Shown here piece by piece: positions 1 to 6,783 of a DNA stretch of 8,386 bases. Where the stretch lies: assembly GCA_964350135.1 (NCBI GenBank), contig CAYGJN010000112.1, forward strand, positions 1 through 8,386, written 5' to 3'. The DNA comes from CAYGJN01 sp964350135. GTDB lineage: Bacteria > Bdellovibrionota > Bacteriovoracia > Bacteriovoracales > Bacteriovoracaceae. The position numbers and the translations under genes are program-made. Within the stretch, counting starts at the first letter, position 1. Every line of letters starts with the position of its first letter. A model generated the notes under the pieces. That model saw only the letters and a program-made list of their open reading frames with translations, did not search any database and was not told the DNA's origin.

Positions 1-1251
1 ATCAAAGTCTTTTTGTAATTCTTGGGCTTCAGCTTTAAGCTTTTCTTTATCACTTCCAATTTGAGCATTAATCATCTTTGTTCGAATTTCTGCTTCAAGA
101 GCAATTAGTTCTGCTGGCATAGCCTCTGCGGAAAGCTTCATTGCACTAGCTGCTTCATCAACTAAATCGATGGCCTTATCGGGTAAAAATTTATTTGTAA
201 TATACTGATCGGATAGCATGACTGATGAAAAGATTGCATCATCACTAATTTTAATCCCGTGATGAATCTCAAGTTTTTCTCTAACGCCCATTAAAATTTC
301 TACTGCATCTTCCTTAGAAGGCTCGTTAACAACGACTGATCTAAATCTTCTCTCTAATGCAGAGTCTCCCATAATATATTTTTGAAACTCATCTTGAGTC
401 GTTGCTCCTATACAATGTAAATCTCCTCGGGCCAAAGCTGGTTTTAAAAGATTCGCAGCATCCATAGCACCGTCAGTTTTACCTGCACCAACAATCTGAT
501 GGATTTCATCTATAAAAAGAATAGCTTCACCAGCTTGTTCTTTAATATATTTAAGTAGGTTTTGAATTCTTTCTTCAAACTCTCCTCTAAACTTGGTCCC
601 GGCCATGAGAGAGCCCAGATCAAGTGAATAGACAGTTTTACCCTTTAGAACATCAGGAACTTCTGCTTTAGAAATGGCCAAGGCAAGTCCCTCTACAATA
701 GCTGTTTTACCAACTCCTGCATTTCCAACTAGACAAGGATTATTTTTAGAACGACGTCCTAGTATTTCCATAACAGCACGTATCTCACTTGATCGACCAA
801 TAACAGGATCAAGCTTTCCTTGTTCTGCTAACTCGTTTAGGTTAACCAAGAAACTTGGCGTATCAGTTTGTTCAACATTATCTTTTAAGTTTTCTAGATT
901 AAGTTCAATCTCTATAATAAATTTATTAATAAACTTAAGAAGATCTCTTTCCCCAACTTCTCCTCTGCCCTCTTGGATTGCGTGACTAGATGAAAGAGTG
1001 ATCCACTCAGACAATTGAGCACTGGCCCTAAGCCCATCAATTGTCATGGGAGCAGTTGTTTGAGGAAGGCCTTTAAGAAAACCCTCAAGCTTACCCTTTT
1101 GAGCTTTAAAGGCCTTAGAAGAACTAGATTGAGGATTTAAAATAAGACCCCATAAAAGGTGATAGGGGGTCACCTCTGTGTTCTTTAATTCCAAAGATTT
1201 AGCATAAGCGATATCAAAGGAACCTGCGGTAATAGAGTCAAATTGTTTCAT
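1..1251 (-). CDS. clpB: ClpB protein disaggregase, N-terminal part (3' end outside window)
   Basis: ClpB is a cytosolic hexameric AAA+ chaperone that threads aggregated proteins through its pore, working with DnaK. The 417 codons visible give an N-domain (about residues 1-137) and the first AAA+ module. That module has the linker-end motif GKLDPVIGR (D148), Walker A GNAGVGKT (176-183), Walker B LFIDE (245-249), an aromatic-free pore-side stretch VGAGKTDGAMDA, and the ALERRF arginine-finger region (298-303). After DKAIDLVDEAAS a charged helical stretch begins. This is the ClpB middle domain, which argues for ClpB over ClpA. The start ATG at 1251 is supported by GGAGG four bases upstream and the N-terminal sequence MKQFDSITAG. 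Two oddities: Walker A has Ala where the family usually has Pro (GEPGVGKT), and the lysine is residue 182 rather than about 212 as in E. coli, so the N-domain is about 30 residues short. The second AAA+ module lies beyond position 1. The family call is firm; 'ClpB' rather than a ClpB-like paralogue is very likely. Confidence 0.95.
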   Translation of the reverse strand, partial: MKQFDSITAGSFDIAYAKSLELKNTEVTPYHLLWGLILNPQSSSSKAFKAQKGKLEGFLKGLPQTTAPMTIDGLRASAQLSEWITLSSSHAIQEGRGEVGERDLLKFINKFIIEIELNLENLKDNVEQTDTPSFLVNLNELAEQGKLDPVIGRSSEIRAVMEILGRRSKNNPCLVGNAGVGKTAIVEGLALAISKAEVPDVLKGKTVYSLDLGSLMAGTKFRGEFEERIQNLLKYIKEQAGEAILFIDEIHQIVGAGKTDGAMDAANLLKPALARGDLHCIGATTQDEFQKYIMGDSALERRFRSVVVNEPSKEDAVEILMGVREKLEIHHGIKISDDAIFSSVMLSDQYITNKFLPDKAIDLVDEAASAMKLSAEAMPAELIALEAEIRTKMINAQIGSDKEKLKAEAQELQKDFD

Positions 1252-1278
1252 AAAGCCTCCTATTCTTTCTCAATTATA

Positions 1279-1306
1279 AGATGGGTGCATTTTTGTCCCT
1301 GTCAAG
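1279..1306 (-). promoter_or_regulatory. Sigma-32-type heat-shock promoter for clpB
   Basis: Read on the minus strand, CTTGACA (1306-1300) is followed after 13 bases by ACCCATCT (1286-1279). The known E. coli sigma-32 consensus is CTTGAAA, 13-14 bases, CCCCATnT, so the -35 matches 6 of 7 and the -10 matches all but its first base. Transcription would begin near 1272, giving a leader of about 20 bases with the clpB ribosome site GGAGG. A sigma-70 reading (TTGACA with TATAAT at 1278-1273) needs a 21-base spacer, which is too long. clpB is a classical sigma-32 target, which supports the heat-shock reading. Use by this organism's own sigma factor is inferred. Confidence 0.7.
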
Positions 1307-1341
1307 ACTCCAGTTCTAAAAATTTAGTATCCTAGCCCTAT

Positions 1342-3027
1342 ATGAAAATTTTAATCTTTGTTTTTTTTACAGCTCTTGCATGGGGCAATGCCTCAGTTAA
1401 TCTTTCTACTCCTCGTGAAACCATGAGAACTTTTCTCACTTCAATGAAGGTTTATAAACAGGGAGATCGAGATGAGTTAGAGAATGCCTTAGAGACAATT
1501 GATTTATCTCATATAGATGAAGCGAGTCGCTCTCTTGTGGGAGAGCTTACAGCAAAAAGAATTATTAATACGATTGATAGAATAAAGTTTGTTCAATACG
1601 AGCAAATTCCCAATAGTCCTGATAGTTCCCCTTGGACTTTTGCTACAAGATACTCCAATAAACAAAAGCTAGAGATCACAATAGAAAAATTAGAGGATGG
1701 GAAATTTCGATTTAATCAAAACACAGTTGAATCAATTGAAGAGTTTGAAAAATTAGTTTCACAAAATGATGTGGTTCAAGGAGCAGTTGAGCTTAGTGAT
1801 TGGAAAACAAAACTAAAGTCACAAATGCCTATCTGGACATCTGATAAAGACTTCATTCTTAAAAATGGTCAATGGCTTGGATTATTTGCCATTATCTTTC
1901 TAGCTATATTACTTGCCAAACTAGTCCGTCTTTATATTCTCAGTTTTATTTTAGGAGTTTTTAAAGAAAAAAAACTCTCTTATAATGACGATTATAAAAA
2001 ATCTCTCTTTTCTCCATTTGAACTTACAACAAGTCTTATTGTTGTATTTATTGGAATTAGAATACTTGAATTACCTCATGGAGTGCTTGGTGTAAGCCTG
2101 AGACTAATACAAATAGCATTAACAATGAGTAGTGTTTGGGCAACATTGTTTTTTGTAGAAATTTGCTTCCAATATTTTACTAAACAAGCTGAAAAAACAG
2201 CTTCTAAATTTGATGATATCTTAATACCACTCTTAAAAACTGCTACAAAAGTTTTTGTTTTTTCAATTGGTCTTGTTTTTATTGGACACTCTCTTACCAT
2301 CAATGTTTCTAATATTATTGCAGGCCTTGGTATTGGAGGTCTTGCTTTTGCATTGGCCGCCAAAGATACAATCTCAAATCTCTTTGGTTCCTTAACAGTT
2401 GTACTTGATAAGCCCTTTGAAATTGGTGATTGGGTTACATTAGGAAATGGCGTCGAGGGAAATGTTGAAGCTGTTGGCTTTAGAAGCACTAGAATTAGAA
2501 CTTTTTATGATTCACAAATTACAGTCCCTAATAGTCAGTTAACAAATATTCATATTGATAATTTTGGACGAAGACAATACAGAAGGTTTTCCACTAAAAT
2601 TGGTGTGGAGTACTCCACTCCACCAGAAAAAATTGAAGCATTTTGCGAAGGCATTAGAAATTTAATCGCATCCTATCCTAATACTAGAAAAGATTATTTC
2701 AACGTATATTTTACAGAAATGGGATCAAGCTCACTTAATATATTGCTTTATGTTTTCTTCAAAGTATCTGATTGGTCTGAAGAGCTTAATGAAAAACATA
2801 GACTCTTAATTGATATTTTACGTCTTGGTAATAAAATGGGTGTTAATTTCGCATTTCCGACTCAAACAGTCCACTTGTTTAATGAAGAACAAACTACCAC
2901 TGAGAATATTAAAGAGAATTATCATGAAGAAGGTCAAAAGCTTGCTAAAGATATATACTCAGATACTCTAACGCCTAAATCACCAAGAAGTAAGGCCGAA
3001 AATAACCAACTGCCTCCGTTGGATTAA
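1342..3027 (+). CDS. MscS-family mechanosensitive ion channel with exported N-terminal domain
   Basis: A small-conductance mechanosensitive channel opens under membrane tension and releases solutes during osmotic downshock. A signal peptide (residues 1-17, MKILIFVFFTALAWGNA) is followed by a soluble domain to about 165, with the TPRETMRTFL and DGKFRFN elements seen in other mid-sized MscS homologues. Membrane helices follow at about 177-200, 228-245, 252-278 and 299-318. The pore helix with the Gly/Ala-rich MscS TM3 signature (IIAGLGIGGLAFALAAKD) lies at about 325-342. The beta domain follows, with VVLDKPFEIGDWV (353-365) and the IRTFYDSQITVPNSQL region (385-400), then the alpha/beta vestibule and a charged, Pro-containing tail (about 530-561). 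At 561 residues it is twice E. coli MscS (286) but much smaller than MscK. The ATG is chosen because the signal peptide begins exactly there. No Shine-Dalgarno sequence is visible; TAGTAT (1325-1330) and TATCCT (1328-1333) are weak -10 candidates that would leave almost no leader. The gene is divergent from clpB. Confidence 0.93.
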   Translation: MKILIFVFFTALAWGNASVNLSTPRETMRTFLTSMKVYKQGDRDELENALETIDLSHIDEASRSLVGELTAKRIINTIDRIKFVQYEQIPNSPDSSPWTFATRYSNKQKLEITIEKLEDGKFRFNQNTVESIEEFEKLVSQNDVVQGAVELSDWKTKLKSQMPIWTSDKDFILKNGQWLGLFAIIFLAILLAKLVRLYILSFILGVFKEKKLSYNDDYKKSLFSPFELTTSLIVVFIGIRILELPHGVLGVSLRLIQIALTMSSVWATLFFVEICFQYFTKQAEKTASKFDDILIPLLKTATKVFVFSIGLVFIGHSLTINVSNIIAGLGIGGLAFALAAKDTISNLFGSLTVVLDKPFEIGDWVTLGNGVEGNVEAVGFRSTRIRTFYDSQITVPNSQLTNIHIDNFGRRQYRRFSTKIGVEYSTPPEKIEAFCEGIRNLIASYPNTRKDYFNVYFTEMGSSSLNILLYVFFKVSDWSEELNEKHRLLIDILRLGNKMGVNFAFPTQTVHLFNEEQTTTENIKENYHEEGQKLAKDIYSDTLTPKSPRSKAENNQLPPLD

Positions 3028-3070
3028 ATCTTTATATAGGTAAAAGAAATCTTCTTCGCACCGATAAGCC

Positions 3071-3083
3071 AGAGAGGTTTAGG
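3071..3083 (+). promoter_or_regulatory. Ribosome binding site fixing a TTG start
   Basis: AGAGAGG (3071-3077) lies six bases before TTG at 3084. It is one of the clearer Shine-Dalgarno sequences in the window. The protein read from this TTG begins with a complete signal peptide, so the rare start codon is well supported. Confidence 0.7.
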
Positions 3084-5045
3084 TTGAAATATTTAATCAC
3101 AATATTATTACTGCTTAGCAGTTTTAAACTCTTTGCAGAGTTTAGCGAAATTAGTTGTAAAGACTCTAATGTTTTAGTGGGTATGACTATAGATGGAACA
3201 AGTATCCAAGGCATGTCCTATGGCAAGGATTGCGGGTTCAGTCTAAAGCCAAAAGATAGAAATAATAGAACTTATAAAAGTTATAGTTTTGATCCTGAAG
3301 GTTTTTTTTCTATTAGTTTTACTCCACTTAAAGGTGCTCCTGGGCAAAAAGTCTACTCTCTTATCTCTGAAGAACAAAAGAAATTGAAATTATTCTATGA
3401 TTCTGAAACTAAAACCTTTAAATTTCAACTAAGTTCAGGGGAAGAGGTTTTCTTTGATAGTAAAACTGGCTTTGTAAATACAGATAAAACAACAGATCTA
3501 GTCATCAAAGATAGACCATTTTCAAAAAGAAACGACTTTTCATCATTTCAAATAATGAAATCTAAATCACTACTTGTAAATTTTAATGCTAATGGGTCAG
3601 CAAACTCAGAGCCTCATATTAGAGACCCTCTTATTAAACTTGAACGCGACGGTGCTAAGGCCTGTAAAGGGCTTGGCGTAAAACCTTCTAAAGAGATTCT
3701 TTTTAAGTATAAAATGCCATGTAGGCATCTAGTCTCTCCTAGTTCCAAACCTGAATGTTCATGTGTTAATGATATAAAATTATTTAACCAATGCTCAACT
3801 CCACTTGTTGAAGCTGAACTTACAAATATAAAGATAGTCAAAGCAGGTTTTAACTCAAAAGGTTGGGTTGATGGTGTAACTCTTAGAAAAGATTATAAGG
3901 ACATTTTAAGTCAAGAATGTAGTGATAGCTTTAATACTGAAAAAAAAGAAGTTATAAAAACAGTGGAGACTGCTCTCTCTAAAAGCAAAAGTGCTACTCC
4001 TCCTAACATTCCAGATACCGTAGCGGTAGAAACTCCTCAGATAATGATCAAGACACCTACTAAAGATATAGACGTAGAAAAAATTATTAAACTTCCTGAA
4101 CTAGACCTCCCAAAAGTAGAACTACCAAAGATGGAGCCAATTACTTATGAAAAGCCTCCTCAAAAAGAAACTGTAAGTATTGATGATCTGCCTGAAGATA
4201 AAGTTTTTTTGCCTGAGGTTATTACCAAAAAACCTGAGCATGATTTAACAGTAGAGGTTGCACAATTAGAAAATTATTGCATAGACCTTCTAAAACAATT
4301 TTTCAAAGATCTTAAAAACCGACCTGAAGCAATAGACTACCTTAAGGCACAAGGTAAAATAACCCTGCATAAGATTGCATGGACCTATCTTGCAGGTACA
4401 GAAAACAACACCAAAGATATTGAAAGCACGATTACAAAAGTCTTAAAAGAAAGATCTCCTGAGGCTCATAAAAAATTTGTAAACAATGCAAAAGATCTTA
4501 CTCGAAACCAAAGACTTCTTGCCTCTATTGGAGAGCTGAAAAAATATGGGGATAAAAACCTAAGTTCAGAAGAAAATAAAAACTATCTTCTACAATACTC
4601 AGACCTAAAAATGATGGATCTTTTAGTTAAGGCAGAAAAAGTACACGGTAGAGGTTCAAAAACTGGTGTAATGGACTTTCTTTCAATTATAAATAATTCA
4701 CTCAAGAACAGAACTCAACTAAAAACTCAAAATAAAAATATTTCTGAAAATATTCTCGATCAAATGCAAGGTATTAATAAAGACTTTGACAAAAGAGTTA
4801 GTACCCTACTCAAAGAAAATGATTGTGAAAGAGTTTATAAAGGCCAATCTTGTATCGATGAAGATGGAAATCCTTATGAGAACTTAAGCCTTTTTATGAA
4901 ACTTCAAGACAAAGTTTTAGCAGAATTATTGGAAGACATCTCTGAGAGTTTCAATAGTGAAAATAAAGAAGATGACCTAGGATATCAATCCTTCAAATGG
5001 AATAATTACTGGTTAAAAGTCACAAAAGAGAAAAATCCTCAGTAA
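3084..5045 (+). CDS. Exported protein of unknown function with Pro-rich linker
   Basis: I do not recognise this 653-residue protein. It starts at TTG with a typical signal peptide (residues 1-18, KYLITILLLLSSFKLFA, then E-F) and has no lipobox, so it should be soluble in the periplasm or secreted. Three parts can be seen. Residues 19-285 are beta-rich in character and hold eight cysteines (25, 50, 194, 213, 225, 227, 237, 279), five of them clustered at 194-237 and likely to form disulfides. Residues about 303-385 are rich in Pro, Lys and Glu, including the short LP repeat LPELDLPKVELPKM. Residues about 386-653 are charged and probably mostly helical, with Cys399, Cys581 and Cys590. No CXXCH, zinc-protease or other catalytic motif was found. 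The gene starts 56 bases after the channel gene on the same strand with no evident terminator or promoter between, so co-transcription is plausible. Codon usage looks like that of its neighbours. Confidence 0.85.
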   Translation: MKYLITILLLLSSFKLFAEFSEISCKDSNVLVGMTIDGTSIQGMSYGKDCGFSLKPKDRNNRTYKSYSFDPEGFFSISFTPLKGAPGQKVYSLISEEQKKLKLFYDSETKTFKFQLSSGEEVFFDSKTGFVNTDKTTDLVIKDRPFSKRNDFSSFQIMKSKSLLVNFNANGSANSEPHIRDPLIKLERDGAKACKGLGVKPSKEILFKYKMPCRHLVSPSSKPECSCVNDIKLFNQCSTPLVEAELTNIKIVKAGFNSKGWVDGVTLRKDYKDILSQECSDSFNTEKKEVIKTVETALSKSKSATPPNIPDTVAVETPQIMIKTPTKDIDVEKIIKLPELDLPKVELPKMEPITYEKPPQKETVSIDDLPEDKVFLPEVITKKPEHDLTVEVAQLENYCIDLLKQFFKDLKNRPEAIDYLKAQGKITLHKIAWTYLAGTENNTKDIESTITKVLKERSPEAHKKFVNNAKDLTRNQRLLASIGELKKYGDKNLSSEENKNYLLQYSDLKMMDLLVKAEKVHGRGSKTGVMDFLSIINNSLKNRTQLKTQNKNISENILDQMQGINKDFDKRVSTLLKENDCERVYKGQSCIDEDGNPYENLSLFMKLQDKVLAELLEDISESFNSENKEDDLGYQSFKWNNYWLKVTKEKNPQ

Positions 5046-5071
5046 TATCGCTTTAAAAGTCTGACATTAGA

Positions 5072-5100
5072 TTTCCAACTATTAACTCATCTGATTAAAT
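5072..5100 (+). promoter_or_regulatory. Possible promoter for the di-haem gene, leaderless transcript
   Basis: TTTCCA (5072-5077, 4 of 6 to TTGACA), a 17-base spacer, then TTAAAT (5095-5100, 4 of 6 to TATAAT) preceded by the extended -10 element TGA (5092-5094). Initiation six or seven bases downstream falls on the ATG at 5107. This fits the absence of any Shine-Dalgarno sequence before that start. The matches are moderate and AT-rich DNA gives chance hits. Confidence 0.35.
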
Positions 5101-5106
5101 ATTTAT

Positions 5107-6783
5107 ATGAATCTAATTATGACAACTCTGCTCATTGCAGCATTAACCAGTGCCAATTTACTAGCAACTGCAGATTGGGGCCGTGACGTCATCATTCCTT
5201 CAGGAGAACATCGCGGAAATATCTACGATTTACCTGAACAAGAATTAGCAAGTAGTATTGAAGAAGGCCTACACCATACACATACTTGGCCAATCAAATC
5301 CACGGGTCTACTTATCCCTTTCAGGCCTTTTAAAAATATATTTGATTTAAAAACAAATAATCCTCTTAAAAAATTAATTAATACAATTGTTTTAACAATT
5401 TCGCCCATCCAAAGTGAAAATGACCTCTACGCTTTTTTGGGTCTAAATGATTTCAATGATGAAAGTGCTACGGGCATTTACCGCATTCCATACCCTGGAG
5501 ATAAAAAACCTAATCGCCCTTATGGTTCTGGAATCGTAGAATCAGAAAGAGGAAAGGGATTAAGTTTTAGCTGTGCTGCTTGTCACTCAGCTAACCTTTT
5601 TGGAACAACTGTTGTTGGTATGCCTAACAAAATAACAAGGGCCAATGAGTTTTTTCTTATAGGCAAGTCACTTGCAAAGGTCATTAAAACCAAGAGCTTT
5701 CAATTTAATACTAATGCTAACAAAGAAGAGGTTGCCCTTTTTGAGTACTCTATTCAAAACCTTAAAAATGTAGAAACTGTACGACCTCCCACTATTGGAC
5801 TTGATACATCTCTTGCTCAAGTAGGGCTAAGCTTAAGTAGACGTGGACTAGATCCATATGCCAGTGAATCATCTTTTTATCAAATTTTTCCAAGACCAAA
5901 CCCGCTAAGAACTGACGTTTCTGCCTCAAAGCCAATGCCCTGGTGGAATCTAAAATACAAAACAAGATGGCTGGCCGATGGCTCTATTGTAGCGGGAAAC
6001 CCAGTCCTTACAAATATCTTATGGAATGAAATAGGCAGAGGCGCCGACTTAGAAGAACTAGAAAGGTGGATGAAAGAAAATGAAGATACAATACAAGCAC
6101 TCACCTCAGCTGTTTTTGCGACACAGCCTCCAAAATGGACTGACTTTTTTAGTGCTGACTCAATTAATATTAAAAAAGCTCAATCTGGAGAGAAAATTTT
6201 TAATCAAAGCTGCATTAAATGTCATGGAAGCTACACCAAAGGCTGGTCCGATCCACTTGCTCATACCTTTAACAAGAAACAACTCTTAGAAACGACACAA
6301 GTTTTTTATCCGGAGAAAACCTTAGTTAAAGATGTGGGTACAGACCCTAAAAGATATAAAGGGATGAATTATTTTTCAGACCGTCTTAATGAATTGGCCA
6401 TTTCTAAAACGATGAATACATATATCGAACCACAAAAAGGTTATGTGCCTCCTCCCCTAGTAGGTATATGGTCTCGATGGCCTTATTTTCATAACAACTC
6501 TATCCCTAACCTTTGCGCCCTTCTAACAAGGCCTGACAAGCGCCCTAAGAGTTTTTATATTGCTGGCTCTGATAAGAAAGAATACTTTGACTCTACTTGT
6601 GTTGGATACTTTACAGGAAGCAAAACTCCTAACAAATTCAAAAAGAAGAGGTTTTTATTTAACACAAAAAAAGAAGGGCTTAGCAACTCTGGACATTTTC
6701 GTGCCTTTATAAATAAAGACGGCCAAGAGCTTTTAAGCCCTGAACAAAAACATAACTTAATCGAATACCTAAAAACTCTTTAA
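5107..6783 (+). CDS. Exported di-haem c-type cytochrome, peroxidase/MauG/RoxA superfamily
   Basis: A predicted periplasmic redox enzyme with two covalent haem c groups. The haem attachment sites are CAACH (residues 156-160) and CIKCH (369-373). Around the second lie GEKIFNQSCIKCHG and, later, PPPLVGIWSRWPYFHNNSIPNL (447-468, given here with its key GIWxRxPYFHNxS core), which is typical of this superfamily. Near the C-terminus are SNSGH (526-530), whose His530 is a candidate axial haem ligand, and the family-like ending EYLKTL. At 558 residues it is far longer than classical cytochrome c peroxidases (about 320-350) and closer to RoxA/RoxB rubber oxygenases, so substrate and reaction are unknown. 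The signal peptide (about 1-22, cleavage near LLA-TAD) is hydrophobic but has no Lys or Arg in its short n-region. An in-frame stop at 5092-5094 leaves no better upstream start. The gene lies 61 bases after the previous one, and its stop interlocks with that of the convergent gene. Confidence 0.85.
   Translation: MNLIMTTLLIAALTSANLLATADWGRDVIIPSGEHRGNIYDLPEQELASSIEEGLHHTHTWPIKSTGLLIPFRPFKNIFDLKTNNPLKKLINTIVLTISPIQSENDLYAFLGLNDFNDESATGIYRIPYPGDKKPNRPYGSGIVESERGKGLSFSCAACHSANLFGTTVVGMPNKITRANEFFLIGKSLAKVIKTKSFQFNTNANKEEVALFEYSIQNLKNVETVRPPTIGLDTSLAQVGLSLSRRGLDPYASESSFYQIFPRPNPLRTDVSASKPMPWWNLKYKTRWLADGSIVAGNPVLTNILWNEIGRGADLEELERWMKENEDTIQALTSAVFATQPPKWTDFFSADSINIKKAQSGEKIFNQSCIKCHGSYTKGWSDPLAHTFNKKQLLETTQVFYPEKTLVKDVGTDPKRYKGMNYFSDRLNELAISKTMNTYIEPQKGYVPPPLVGIWSRWPYFHNNSIPNLCALLTRPDKRPKSFYIAGSDKKEYFDSTCVGYFTGSKTPNKFKKKRFLFNTKKEGLSNSGHFRAFINKDGQELLSPEQKHNLIEYLKTL

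Noticed and set aside
674..985. 103-codon open frame on the plus strand inside clpB
   Set aside because: Antisense to the clpB Walker A and N-domain region, with a low-complexity Ser/Leu-rich peptide and no ribosome site.
1273..1305. Sigma-70 promoter for clpB using TTGACA and TATAAT
   Set aside because: Both hexamers are perfect but 21 bases apart, outside the usual 16-18; the overlapping sigma-32 arrangement has correct spacing.
2076..2489. 137-codon open frame on the minus strand inside the channel gene
   Set aside because: It is antisense to the most conserved part of the MscS pore and beta domain, and its peptide shows no recognisable fold or motif; it reflects codon bias of the real gene.
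3044..3056. AAGAA-ATC-TTCTT palindrome between the channel gene and the exported-protein gene
   Set aside because: Five AT-rich pairs with a three-base loop and no U-run are too weak for a terminator and are expected by chance in such DNA.
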